NCBI RefSeq assembly: GCF_046630445.1 | Contig: NC_092341.1 | Coordinates: 291,752,501-291,816,500 of the forward strand | DNA length: 64,000 nt | Source of the DNA: Rutidosis leptorrhynchoides | Lineage: Eukaryota; Streptophyta; Magnoliopsida; Asterales; Asteraceae | Direction: 5' to 3' | In this document: positions 35,575-47,111 of the stretch, one piece after another | Position numbering within the stretch: the first letter of the stretch is position 1 | How the letters are laid out: every line of letters begins with the position of its first letter | Translations under genes and position numbers: made by a program | The notes under the pieces: generated by a model | Told to the model about the DNA's origin: nothing | The model's input: the letters and a program-made list of their open reading frames with translations, nothing else | The model's database searches: none

Positions 35575-36147
35575 CTAGGTGAACTCGGGTCCTCTACGAG
35601 CATTCCATCGAACCTTAACAATCGGTATCTTGTTTTGCTTAAGTCTCTTAACCTCATGATCCATTATTTCGACGGGTTCTTCAATGAATTGAAGTTTTTC
35701 ATTGATTTGGATTTTGTCCAATGGAATAGTGAGATCTTCTTTAGCAAAACATTTCTTCAAATTTAAGACGTGGAAAGTGTTATGTACAGCCGCGAGTTGT
35801 TGAGGTAGCTCCAGTTGGTAAGCTACTGGTCCGACACAATCTATAATCTTGAATGGTCCAATGTACCTTGGATTTAGTTTCCCCCGTTTACTAAATCGAA
35901 CAACGCCTTTCCAAGATGAAACCTTAAGCATGACCATTTCTCCAATTTCAAACTCTATATCTTTTCTTTTACTGTCCGCGTAGCTCTTTTGTCGACTCTG
36001 GGCGGTTTTCAATCGTTGTTGAATTTGGATGATTTTCTCCGTAGTTTCTTGTATTATCTCCGGACCCGTAATCTGTTTATCCCCCACTTCATTCCAACAA
36101 ATGGGAGACCTGCACTTTCTACCATAAAGTGCCTCAAACAGCGCCAT
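35575..36147 (-). pseudogene. Chromovirus integrase C-terminus and chromodomain
   Basis: 190 residues: the end of the integrase ([18 protein letters not shown]), a barrel segment ([21 protein letters not shown]) and a chromodomain-like tail ([20 protein letters not shown]). The tail is thought to steer insertion by binding histone marks. The reading stops after RRGPEFT at a TAG where the family normally has Trp; the frame then continues to a natural stop before the polypurine tract, so a nonsense change truncates the chromodomain. It belongs to the same pol as the ORF just upstream (36217-37179), from which another stop separates it. Most like Tekay/Del-type chromoviruses. Confidence 0.85.
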
Positions 36148-36216
36148 CTCAATAATAGAATGATAACTGTTGTTGTAGGAAAATTCTGCTAACGGTAGGT
36201 GTCGATCCCAACTGTT

Positions 36217-37179
36217 TTAGAAATCAATAACACATGCTCGTAGCATGTCTTCAAGCGTTTGTATCGTCCTTTCACTCTGCCCATCAGTTTGTGGATGATA
36301 GGCAGTACTCATGTCTAGACGAGTCTCCAATGCTTGTTGCAACGTCTGCCAGAACCTTGAAACAAATCTACCATCCCTATCAGAGATAATAGAGACGGGT
36401 ATTCCATGTCTGGAGACAACCTCCTTCAAATACAATCGCGCCAACTTCTCCATTTTGTCATCTTCTCTCATTGGCAGGTAGTGTGCTGACTTGGTGAGAC
36501 GATCAACTATTACCCAAATAGTATCATAACCACTTGCAGTCCTTGGTAATTTAGTAATGAAATCCATGGTAATGTTTTCCCATTTCCATTCCGGGATTTC
36601 AGGTTGTTGTAGTAGACCTGATGGTTTCTGATGTTCAGCTTTGACCTTAGAACACGTCAAACATTCTCCTACATATTTAGCAATATCGGCTTTCATACCC
36701 AGCCACCAAAAGTGTTTCTTGAGATCTTTATACATCTTCCCCGCTCCGGGATGTATTGAATATCTGGTTTTATGTGCTTCTTTAAGTACCATTTCTCTCA
36801 CATCTCCAAACCTTGGTACCCAAATTCTATCAGCCCTATATCGGGTTCCGTCTTCCCGAATTTTAAGATGTTTCTCTGATCCTTTGGGTATCTCATTCTT
36901 CAACTTTCCTTCTTTTACAACCCCATGTTGCGCCTCCTTTATTTGAGTAGTAAGGTTAGTACGAATAATTATATTCATAGCTTTTACCCGTATAGGTTCT
37001 CTGTCCTTTCTACTCAAAGCGTCGGCTACCACATTCGCCTTCCCCGGGTGGTATCGAATCTCAAAATCATAGTCATTCAACAGTTCAATCCACCTGCGTT
37101 GTCTCATATTCAGTTGCTTCTGATTAAATATATGTTGGAGACTTTTGTGGTCGGTATATATAATACTTTTGACCCCCAT
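36217..37179 (-). pseudogene. Chromovirus RNase H end and integrase core
   Basis: Starts with the RNase H end ([20 protein letters not shown] and [10 protein letters not shown]). Then comes the integrase zinc-binding part ([17 protein letters not shown] ... [12 protein letters not shown]) and the catalytic core with the acidic triad in [15 protein letters not shown] and GQSERTIQ. The frame ends at a TAA after RACVIDF, where family members continue directly into the segment encoded at 35575-36147. At its start it is out of frame with the RT ORF, because of an indel in a G run near 37179. Confidence 0.88.
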
Positions 37180-38182
37180 ATAAATAATGCCTCCAAGTCT
37201 TTAATGCAAAAAAAACAGCACCCAATTCCAAATCGTGAGTTGTATAATTTTGCTCGTGAATCTTCAATTGTCTAGAAGCATAAGCAATCACCTTCGTTCT
37301 TTGCATTAATACACAACCGAGACCTTGCTTTGATGCGTCATAATAAATCACAAAATTATCATTCCCTTCAGGCAATGACAATATAGGTGCCGTAGTTAGC
37401 TTTTTCTTCAATAACTGAAACACCTTCTCTTGTGCATTCTTCCATTCAAATTTCTCCCCTTTATGCGTTAATGCAGTCAAGGGTTTTGCTATTTTGGAGA
37501 AATCTTGGATGAATCTTCTGTAGTAACCAGCCAATCCTAAAAATTGACGTATATGCTTCGGAGTTTTTGGGGTTTCCCACTTTTCAACGGGTTCGATCTT
37601 TGCCAGGTCCACCTGAATACCTTCTTTGTTCACTATGTGACCGGGGAATTGAACTTCTTCCAACCAAAATGCACACTTTGAAAACTTAGCGTACAATTTT
37701 TCTTTCCTCAATACTTCTAGCACTTTTCTCAAATGTTCTTCGTGCTCTTGACCATTCTTTGAGTAAATAAGTATGTCATTGATGAAAACAATGACAAACT
37801 TGTCAAGATATGGCCCACACACTCGGTTCATAAGGTCCATGAATACAGCTGGTGCGTTAGTCAATCCAAATGGCATAACCATAAACTCGTAATGACCATA
37901 ACGCGTCCTAAAAGCAGTTTTTGGAATATCATCCTCCTTTACTCGCATTTGATGATATCCAGAATGTAAATCGATTTTCGAATAAACTGACGAGCCTTGT
38001 AGTTGATCAAATAAGTCGTTAATTCTCGGCAGTGGATAACGGTTTTTGATGGTAAGTTTTTTCAACTCTCTGTAGTCAATACACAACCTAAATGTACCAT
38101 CCTTCTTCTTGACAAACAAAATAGGAGCTCCCCATGGTGATGTGCTTGGTCGAATGAAACCACATTCTAATAGTTCTTGCAA
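37124..38182 (-). pseudogene. Chromovirus reverse transcriptase / RNase H
   Basis: Covers the RT ([68 protein letters not shown]) and the first half of RNase H ([15 protein letters not shown]). The catalytic FIDD box reads FINDILIYS: the first of the paired aspartates is Asn, which should abolish polymerase activity. The ORF is preceded by a stop (after EMKEL) and ends in a frameshift at GGGGG within the RNase H domain. Confidence 0.9.
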
Positions 38183-38188
38183 TTGGCT

Positions 38189-39190
38189 TTACAGTTCTTT
38201 CATCTCGCTGGGTGCGAGTTTGTAAGGAGCACGAGCTATTGGTGCAGCTCCTGGTACAAGATCTATTTGAAATTCAACAGATCGATGTGGAGGTAGTCCC
38301 GGTAATTCTTTCGGAAATACATCGAGAAATTCTTTTGCGACGGGAACATCATTGATGCTCTTTTCTTCAGTTTGTACTTTCTCGACGTGTGCTAGAACAG
38401 CATAGCAACCTTTTCTTATTAGTTTTTGTGCCTTCAAATTACTAATAAGATGTAGCTTCGTGTTGCCCTTTTCTCCGTACACCATTAAGGGTTCTCCTTC
38501 TTCTCGTACAATGCGAATTGCATTTTTGTAACATACGATCTCTGCTTTCATCTCCTTCAGCCAGTCCATGCCAACTATTACATCAAAACTCCCTAACTCT
38601 ACTGGTATCAAATCAATCTTAAATATTTCTCTACCCAGTTTAATTTCTCGATTCCGGCATATATAATCTGCTGAAATTAATTCACCGTTTGCTAATTCGA
38701 GTAAAAATTTACTATCCAACGGCGTCAATGGACAACTTAATTTAGCACAAAAATCTCTACTCATATAGCTTCTATCCGCACCCGAATCAAATAAAACGTA
38801 AGCAGATTTATTGTCAATAAGAAACGTACCCGTAACAAGCTCCGGGTCTTCCTGTGCCTCTGCCGCATTAATATTGAAAACTCTTCCGCGGCGTTGTCCA
38901 TTCGTGTTCTCATGGTTCGGGCAATTTCTAATAATGTGGCCCGGTTTTCCACATTTATAACAAACTACATTGGCATAACTTGCTCCGACACTACTTGCTC
39001 CGCCATTACTCATTCCGACACCATTTGTTCCTTTCGTTCTGTTAACCCCTGGTCTGTAGACCTCACACTTCGCCGCGCTATGACCATTTCTTTTACACTT
39101 GTTGCAAAATTTGGTGCAGAACCCCGAGTGATACTTTTCACACCTTTGGCATAGCTGCTTCTGATTGTTGTTGTTGTTGTTGCGGTTGTT

Positions 39191-39222
<32 letters not shown>

Positions 39223-39328
39223 GCCGTTTGTTGTAGTTGCGATTGATGTTGCGATTGTTGGGATAGTTGTTGTTGTTTTGGTGACTCTTATCACTGTTTT
39301 CCTCCCACTTTCTTTTGACTAACTTCAC
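38189..39328 (-). pseudogene. Chromovirus gag zinc knuckles and aspartic protease
   Basis: 379 residues. A long Asn-rich stretch comes from an AAC trinucleotide expansion. Cys/His knuckles follow: CQRCEKYHSGFC, CNKCKRNGHSAAKC and CYKCGKPGHIIRNC, which bind element RNA. The retropepsin active site is FDSGADRSYM. The tail (FPKELPGLPPHRSVEFQIDL) is the usual protease-RT linker. A TAA separates it from the gag N-terminal ORF (39350) and another TAA from RT (38182); both lie in an otherwise continuous frame, so they look like simple nonsense mutations. Confidence 0.9.
39168..39290. repeat. (GTT)n / poly-Asn trinucleotide expansion in gag
   Basis: Runs of GTT on the plus strand (AAC on the coding strand) give long poly-Asn in the chromovirus gag linker. 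Coding microsatellite. Confidence 0.85.
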
Positions 39329-39349
39329 GTTGGCCTCTTCGGCCGCCTG

Positions 39350-40075
39350 TTATTTAATTCTTCCCTCAATCTGGTTCACTAGTTTGTGAGCCATTCTACA
39401 TGCCTTTTGTATGGAGGCAGGCTCGTGTGAACTTATATCTTCTTGGATTCTCTCCGGTAACCCTTTCACAAATGCGTCGATCTTCTCTTCCTCATCTTCG
39501 AACGCTCTCGGACACAATATGCACAATTCTGTGAATCGTCTTTCGTACGAAGTAATATCGAATCCCTGTGTTCGTAACCCTCTAAGTTCTGACTTGAGCT
39601 TATTGACCTCGGTTCTGGGATGGTACTTCTCGTTCATCAAGTGCTTGAATGCTGACCACGGTAGCGCGTAAGCAGCATCTTGTCCCACTTGCTCTAGATA
39701 GGTATTCCACCATGTTAACGTAATACCTGTGAAGGTATGCGTAGCGTACTTCACTTTGTCTCCTTCAGCACACTTACTTATGGCAAACACCGATTCAACT
39801 TTCTCGGTCCACCGTTTCAATCCTATTAGTCCTTCGGTCCCATCAAATTCTGAAGGTTTGCAGGCAGTGAATTCCTTGTAGGAGCATCCTACATGATTTC
39901 TTGCGCCGTTAGCTGTATTGCTAGATTTAGAGTTATTGTTGGTATGTAGCGCGACCTGTACTGCGGCTATATTTGAAGCAAGAAAGGCACGAAATTCCTC
40001 TTCGCTCATATTCAAGGTGTGTCGAGTAGTCGGTGCCATTTCCTTCAAAATAGTCAAATGAAACAAGTTAATCAT
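39350..40075 (-). pseudogene. Chromovirus gag N-terminal part
   Basis: The likely start is the Met at about 40039 (MAPTTRHTLNMSEEEFRAFL). It contains a retrotransposon gag domain (GLKRWTEKVESVFAISKC, LTWWNTYLEQVGQDAAY, LRTQGFDITSYERRFTELC, RIQEDISSHEP). It ends at a TAA after EGRIK, and the frame then continues into the zinc-knuckle ORF, so the stop is probably a mutation. The F-box ORF lies 364 bp upstream on the same strand. Confidence 0.85.
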
Positions 40076-40439
40076 ACAGAATATTAAGAGTAGTCAATAG
40101 TATCTCGTAGCATAATATGAACTCATTTATAAAAGCTTTTTCTTCATATTAGCATTTTATAAGTTTAAAGGTACTACCTACCCGTTAAGTTCATACTTAG
40201 TAGCTAATATACAATTCAACTACTACAATTCCATATGTAAAACTGATTATAATAATATATCACATACAAATATTCTTCAAACTTACAACTTCGCTATATT
40301 ACATATAACATGAAATATAGTACACTATGATACATGACAGTTTTGAAGATAAATCTAGTTAATACGCAAGTTGTTCAGCAAAGGAAATAAAGACACGTAA
40401 TTCATAAGTCCAGAAACAAGTCATGCATTCTGGTTTTAC

Positions 40440-41078
40440 TTAGACGACTTTCCATCCTTGGTCTTGTGGAAAATAACCGTTATGACCATTAGCTAGGCAG
40501 CATGTTGTAATGTCGTCAAAAGGATGAGGGTTTCGTAATGTCCAACAGCCCCGTAATAATCTAAAAACCTTATTTCTCACCCCAACTACTGAATCCGTCA
40601 CTTGTGGGAAAGTTTTATTTAAAAGCTGCAATCCGATGTTCTTTTTCTCACTTTGGTAAGAAGCGAACATCACTAACCCGTAAGCATAACATGCTTCTTT
40701 ATGTTGCATGTTAGAAGCTCTTTCTAATTCACGAAATCCTATGTTGGGATATGTTGAGTCAAAATAGGTTCTTAACCCGTAGCGTAAAATTGCATTTGGG
40801 TTCCCCGCATTTAACGCTTTAAAAAAAACACGGCGTAACTTAAAGTCTCCCCAATGTGATATACCCCACCTATCAAAGAAAAGCCTTTTATAAACTAAGG
40901 CATTTCTGGAAAGTCTTTCAAATGTTTGACAAGTTAATTTCACCATAACTAAATATGCTGATGAATTTTGACCGACTCTAGACAAGATTTCCTCAATCAT
41001 ATCCTCTGGTAGGTCTTCTAAAATATTCGGTTGTCTACCCTTAACGTCCATTTTGTTTTTATACTGTAAAATAGACAA
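40440..41078 (-). CDS. F-box protein ORF carried by the chromovirus (At1g67623-like)
   Basis: An intact 212-codon ORF. It begins with an F-box (ILEDLPEDMIEEILSRVG, residues about 19-60, including LTCQTFERLSRNALVYKR), which would bind SKP1 in an SCF ubiquitin ligase. A Sel1-like segment follows (ASNMQHKEACYAYGLVMFAS), the layout of plant F-box proteins such as At1g67623/At2g35280. A second Met at 41051 (MDVKGRQ) could be the start. It lies inside the outer chromovirus, upstream of gag and on the same strand, in a place where such elements have no host gene. It has no introns and no stops, unlike the gag and pol next to it. I infer capture of host sequence; whether it is expressed is unknown. 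Confidence 0.8.
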   Translation of the reverse strand: MSILQYKNKMDVKGRQPNILEDLPEDMIEEILSRVGQNSSAYLVMVKLTCQTFERLSRNALVYKRLFFDRWGISHWGDFKLRRVFFKALNAGNPNAILRYGLRTYFDSTYPNIGFRELERASNMQHKEACYAYGLVMFASYQSEKKNIGLQLLNKTFPQVTDSVVGVRNKVFRLLRGCWTLRNPHPFDDITTCCLANGHNGYFPQDQGWKVV

Positions 41079-41180
41079 GGATTAGATTCGTAATAACAAA
41101 CAATACAAGCAATTTTTACATAGAACATAAAAGTACAAGCACACTACAATACATTTATTACACAACATGCTCACACCCCT

Positions 41181-41702
41181 CTAATTTGAATCACTAGTTT
41201 CTTCTTCTTCGGACTTGGTTCTTTTTCCTAATCTTCTAGGGATATATGACGTTCCTCTAATACGAGTCGTCATTTTCCACATTGGTTTAGAAAAACCTTG
41301 TGGTTTAGAGGTTCCCGGGTTATTGTCACGATATTGAAAATACGGGTGTTGACGGTACATATAAAGTTCATCGGGGTCGGAATCAGATTTCTCTATTTTG
41401 ATGCCTTTTCCCTTATTATTTTCTTTTGCCTCATTAAATTGGGTCGGGTTAATTTCTATAACATCATTGGAATCCTCATCAGGATCCTATTCATCGGAAA
41501 ATTGGTTCCCAATATTTTGCTTCCTTAGCGGAAACACCATTGACCATTATTAACTTTGGTCCATTGGTTGAGGATTTTCTTTTATTTGACCGGTTTTCTG
41601 TGGTTCCTACTATTCCCCCCTCCGGAACCTCTTCTTCTTCCGGTTCCTCTTCTTCTGATTCCTCTTCTTCCGGTTCCGTTTCCTCTTCTTCCGGTTCTTC
41701 GG
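41181..41702 (-). pseudogene. Acidic accessory ORF of the chromovirus, split by Athila
   Basis: In minus sense the frame begins about 59690, on the far side of the Athila insertion (ISTSSTNPIDSPNNNEESN...), continues through the target site and runs into Glu/Pro-rich repeats (EEPEEEETEPEEEESEEEE). It then reaches NRSNKRKSSTNGPK and VSAKEAKYWEPIFR. A frameshift plus a stop near 41490-41505 follows, and the other frame then stays open (DEDSNDVIEINPTQ ... RTKSEEEETSDSN) to the stop at 41181. No family is recognised, and no in-frame upstream ATG is seen. It is probably an element-borne ORF before gag. Confidence 0.5.
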
Positions 41703-43684
41703 TGATGTTATGCGAGGTGTATATAAAATAGCTTTAAATTTTAGCAGGAAATACTATTAAATATGATACAATTTTACACAAGATATTTATTTATTTATAG
41801 AATGGATATACTTAAACCTTGCTACAACACTTATAGGCAGTGTACCTAATCGTACAGTAGTGTAGTTTTTAGTAAGTCCGGTTCGTTCCACAGGGAAAAT
41901 CTTTAAACAAAGCTTAACGCTATATTAGTTACTTTTATAAAAATACAAATATATATATATATAAGTAATATTATTATTATAAAGGGGGGTTTTTACCGTT
42001 TAATGACCGGTTTGTCGATTTTAAAACTTTAGTCGCAGTTAAAACCAAATGTAAAATATTAAAAGGACTTTAATTTAAAGCGTAAAGTAAATAACGATAA
42101 TGAAATTGCGAATAATAAAAGTGCGATAAAATAAACTTGCGATAATTAAAAAGTACGATAATTAAAAGTGCAATTAAATACAATAACAATAAATAAAAAT
42201 GCGATAATTAAAAGTGCAATTAAATATAAAATAAAGGAAATTAAATATGAAATAAAAGAATTATGCTTATTTAAACTTCCGTAATCATGATGTTTGACGT
42301 GTTGATTTTAGTTTTATGCCCATGGGTTAATTGTCCTTTGTCCTGGATTATTTAATATGTCCATACGGATTTGTCCATAATAGTCCATCAGTCATAAATA
42401 TAAAGAGCGAAAGCCTTCGTCAAATTATTCTTATTCCCGAAGTCAAATATTTCAACTAATTGGGGATTCGAATTGTAACAAGGTTTTAATACTTTGTTTA
42501 ATGAATACACCAGGTTATCGACTGCGTGTAAACCAAGGTTTTACTACTTTGTTAACAATTACACCAATTACCCTTGAATGTAATTCACCCCTGTTTCAAC
42601 AAGTCTATTTAACTATTAATTCAGTTCCGTGTCCGGTAAAATGAATAATTATTGGTATTTATAGATATCCCGCCCACCGTACCCAGTCAAGCGTATGTGG
42701 TTATATATAAATACGTCGAATTATAAGTTTGTATATTAAATTAACAAGGTATTGTTTAGTTAATATAAAACCCATTAATAGCCCATAGTCTAATTTCCAC
42801 AAGTGTCGTTCTTTTATCCAAACCCCAATTATGGTACAAGGCCCAATTACCCAATTTTAGTAATTAGCCCAACATCATGATTACTTCGGTATTAAATAAG
42901 CATAATAATAACTTAGCTACGAGACATTAATGTAAAAAGGTTGAACATAACTTACAATGATTAAAAATAGCGTAGCGTTACACGGACAGAATTTCAACTT
43001 ACACCCTTACAACATTCGCTAACATACCCTTATTATTAGGATTAAAATTAAAATTAAAATTAAAATATAAATTATAAATATTACGTATATAGATAGAGAG
43101 ATTGATATATTATATATGGTTTTTGCGATCAGAATTCGTTTGCTTTTATAGGGAGTTTTAGTTTTTGGGGCTCCGCGACTTGCGGCCCTTTCCTTCTTCA
43201 AACTCCGCGAGTTGCGGAGATCGTTATTACAGCTCACCCACATTTGGCTCTTTGTTTGCCGACGATTTTTATAAATATAATATATATATAATTAATATAA
43301 TTAATTATATATTATATTATATTTATATACATAGTTAACTTGTAATTTTTAGTCCATTGCGTCGAGCGTTGAGAGTTGACTCTGGTCCCGGTTCCGGATT
43401 TTCGAACGTCCTTGCGTACTATTTTATATCTTGTACTTTGCGTTTTGAATCTTGTATTCTTGTAATTTCGAGAAGTTTCTTATCAATAATTGGAACCTCT
43501 TTGATTGTATTTTGTACTTTTGAGCTTTTTGGTCGTTTTTGTCTTCAATTCGTCGAATCTGTCTTTTGTCTTCACCTTTTATTATTTAAACGAATATCAC
43601 TTGTAAATAGAACATTTGCAACTAAAAGCTTGTCTTTCTTGGGGAATAATGCTATGAAATATATGTTCGTTTTTAGCATTATCA
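41703..43684 (-). mobile_element. 3' LTR of nested Athila element
   Basis: TGATGTTATG ... AGCATTATCA ends. Nearly identical over 1,982 bp to the 5' LTR at 57632-59615; by eye I count about 20 differences. The target duplication is ttcgg at 41698-41702 and 59616-59620. The LTR contains a pair of ctccgcgacttgcgg-type motifs at 43171-43219. Confidence 0.97.
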
Positions 43685-43707
43685 AATATTCCCACACTTG
43701 AGCGTTG
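43685..43707 (-). other. Athila polypurine tract region
   Basis: In minus sense, CAAGTGTGGGAATATT directly precedes the LTR start TGATAATGC. GTGTGGGAA before the LTR is the usual place and composition of the plus-strand primer. Confidence 0.6.
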
Positions 43708-45855
43708 CTTGCCCTCAAGCAATATAGTCTTGAAATACTAGAATCACTTCTTTATTCTTCACACTTTGTACATCAGTGATTTCTATACGGCAGTATAAAC
43801 AATGGTAGTAACGATATGGTTTACAGTCCCACATGACTATAAAAATTTAGATCCATTAAGGAAATTGGATCTTTATGAAAATATTTGATCTTTTGAAAAT
43901 TAAATCTAGCTTTTACCCTAGATAAGTTTTCCGGAATAACCCTTCACCGGTGTTTGCAAATTATTTTTGTGGGTTTGGTGGGTTTCATATTTGAAAATTT
44001 TAGCTCAAAACTTATGGTTTTGTGTCACCCACTTGCTAACCTTGTATTAGGAAAGCAACACGTCCAGTTTACTTGTCCCGTATATTACCTTTCGGTAAAC
44101 TACCGTCCGGTTGTAAAGGAAAGCGTTGAACAAGCAACTGTTAAGGCAATGTCCCCTGACATGCTTTTAATTATGGTCTATAACGTGTCGGACGCAATTA
44201 CTATCCTTGGTAGGAGCAATAGTAAAGCTCACCCTTATAATTTTTTGGTCTGGCACAAGGTCCTGTCTTTGACCATGCTATGCAACCACCGTTCTTACGG
44301 TTGACACCCGATTTGGTTCAGGTGACCTAATGAATTCCAGGTGAATTCCTAGGATTTTACGTTCAATGGTAATGAACGCATTGAAAATGGGTTTTCAGAA
44401 AACAAATCGGTTTGTAATTTTGATCAAAATATTTTCTCGTTCAGGCTCGAGTTTAGATATCATTGAATTCCATGAGTTTGTAATTCTCAATCTTTAAGGT
44501 CAATCTCAAGGATTGAGTAATATCAGGCTTAAAAGCTGATTTTTAATCTTTAAGGAGATTATCCTTTCTGGGGATCTGATTCATTAGTCTTATCTAGCTA
44601 ATTTGCACGGTGCCCCCCCATTGTACGAGATAAATCCTTCTCATGGTTAGGATAAATCTGACCACTTGGCGACCCTGTTTGATGCTGAGGTCCGTGGATT
44701 TCCTGCTAATTTTAGTGATGACTTTTCTAGATTTTTCATCAACCTACAGCTGGTCTGGACGACAACTTCTTGACCTAAATCAAGAAGCGCGTGTCTTTTT
44801 CGGAAGACTTTACTTCCTTTTAATGATGGAATTGATTCATCGTGTAGATCCATCTCTTCTTTTCTTTCATCGGGTAAAACAGTTTAGTTTAGTCCAAAGC
44901 AAAAGTATTTTCAGTTATTTGTTACAGAAATATGCGACATATGTTTAAGATAACTTGGTAATTTTTCCCACACTTGGCTTTTATTTTCCTTTTTATTGTC
45001 CTCTATTCCATTTTAAATGAATTTTAACATTTTGGTTTGTTTCTCAATTTATTTCCTTTCCGAGGTAACAATAATTTCGGTGTTAAAACCTAGTTTTATC
45101 ATTCATAAATATGTATAAACATGATTTTGAGTTCATTTAATTGAAAATTTTGAAAAATTTTACTAGAATTGGGTAGTCAGTATATAAGACTAGGGCTGTT
45201 CTTTATTATCAGAGAGCACTAGATTCTAATACAACTACTGCTTTACTAGTATTTTTAATGGTAACTAAGTGTTTAAGATAAAAATTTTTAAAAATCCGAA
45301 AGAATTTAACCCCTTCCCACATTTAAGATCTTGCAATGCCCTCATTTGCAAGAGATCAGTAACAATTTAAATTATTGAGGGTGATTTGTGTGAAAATGAT
45401 TAAATTTTACCAAAGTTTCCAAAAATATTTGTGTTTGTGTTGAATGATAAATGGTGCACATCATTTGTTCATTCCGTCTTGTTGTTATATCACATTTATT
45501 TTGCATCTTGTCGTCAAAATTAGTTGCTTTTGCTGAACTTAATGCCAGTCTTTGAAAATGCGTTGTTTTACCCTGTTGTGTACATAAGATAAACTGCAAA
45601 CATATATACATATTTTTGAAGTTTGGTATATTACCCCACATTCAAAAATTATTGAAATCTAAGAATAAAAGTTAGAAAATTATAAAAACTATTACAATAT
45701 TAACATAAGTATTAAACGTATCAACATTACAAATTACAAAATAAATAAAACTAAGTAGACTAGGGATGATACTGATACCAGTAGGGGTTCCATGCATAAC
45801 CATAGGTGTAATAAAATGTTTCGGCTGGGTTATACGTAGGATACGGTGGTTGGAT
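43708..45855 (-). other. Athila 3' noncoding region
   Basis: About 2.1 kb between the last Athila ORF and the polypurine tract. No coding motif is visible on the element's strand. Open stretches on the opposite strand (for example 43954-44304) show no recognisable domain and look like chance. Confidence 0.6.
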
Positions 45856-47111
45856 CTATATAGACCAGTGAGGGAATATGGGCGATGGAGTAGGAATATA
45901 GTTTCTACCTATATGTTGGCAATAAGCTATGATTTGGTTTTGATGAACTTGCCAATCTTCAAATGCTCTATGTCTAGCATTTTCATACTCTTGTGAAGCT
46001 ATAAACCTTTGCATTTCTGCCATTTCATTTCCCCCTCCTACATTACCTTGCTGTTGGTTTCTCTCAACCTGTGGATGTCTACCATTATATCGTGCTGCGG
46101 CATTATTTCGCCTCTTCAAAACTTTCGCACCATGGTATACATTTAAACCTATTGTATCTCGGGGTTCTGGTTCTTCGACTAATAATCCCCCCGACTTATA
46201 TCCACACCGAGATATTCAGCAATCAAAGTAATAAATATACCACCTCCTATTATGCTATGCGGTCTCATCCCCCTAACCATAGCTAATAAATAATAACCCA
46301 CACAATAAGGTATAATTACAGCGCTTTGTGGGTCTTGAATACACATATGGTAAAACAAATCCTGTTCATTTACCTTTTCCTTATTCTTACCTCTTTGTGT
46401 AATCGAATTAGCTAAAAACCTATGAATTACTCTTAACTCTGCTCTATCTATATCCAAATAAGAGTAATTCCCCCCTTTGAACCGGTGATGGCTAGTCATT
46501 TGACTCCATACACCATGTGTATCAAAATTTTCATCTATCTTTCTACCATTTAGTATCAACCCTCTACAATCGGCAGATGCTAACTCCTCAGGCGTATATA
46601 TACGTAAAGCCTGAGCCATGTCTAGTAAATACATGTGGCGCATCGAACCTCCTAACAAAAATCTAATAAAAGATCGATCGGTAATACTAGCTACCCGATC
46701 ATTTATTTCTATACTACACAACAATTCTTCACACCATACTTTATATACAGGTCTACGCATGTTGAATAACCGTACCCAATAGTTAAAAGTAGAATTACCA
46801 TACCTCTGTGCAAGTAATTCCCTAATTGGCTCGGCCAATTCTACAGCTTCTAATGGTCCCCATTCTATGACCCTAGATACCTCAACAGCTTTAGAATGAA
46901 GAGTATGCAAACCCCTTTGGTATTTTGGATAATCTATCCAAAGTCTGTCAAATCTCAGGTTCGGGTGCAAATCTTCCAAGTGCATATCAGAAAATGTCAT
47001 GACTGGATGAGGTATATCTTGTTTGTAGTAGTTATCCACCTCCTGTTGTTCCGTATTCTCAGTAGGAGCATTGCGAGCTTGGGATGAAGATTCACCCCTT
47101 TCAGTCTGCAA
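45856..47111 (-). pseudogene. Athila ORF after pol (Athila ORF1-family protein), frameshifted
   Basis: The first part (46179-47111, 310 residues) reads HPNLRFDRLWIDYPKYQRGL, YWVRLFNMRRPVYKVWCEEL, RFLLGGSMRHMYLLDMAQAL, SYLDIDRAELRVIHRFLANS and QDLFYHMCIQDPQSAVIIPY. This resembles the conserved domain of the plant 'Athila ORF-1' retrotransposon family. A length change in a six-G run near 46190 shifts the frame; the tail (EMAEMQRFIASQEYENARHR) continues to 45856. It occupies the env-like position after pol, but I see no signal peptide or membrane segment, so an envelope role is not supported. Confidence 0.7.

Noticed and set aside
43954-44304. Plus-strand ORF in the Athila 3' region
   Set aside because: Opposite strand to the element, no motif, likely chance.
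46179-47111. Envelope gene of an Athila 'endogenous retrovirus'
   Set aside because: It sits in the env-like position, but no signal peptide or transmembrane segment is visible and the motifs fit the Athila ORF-1 family.
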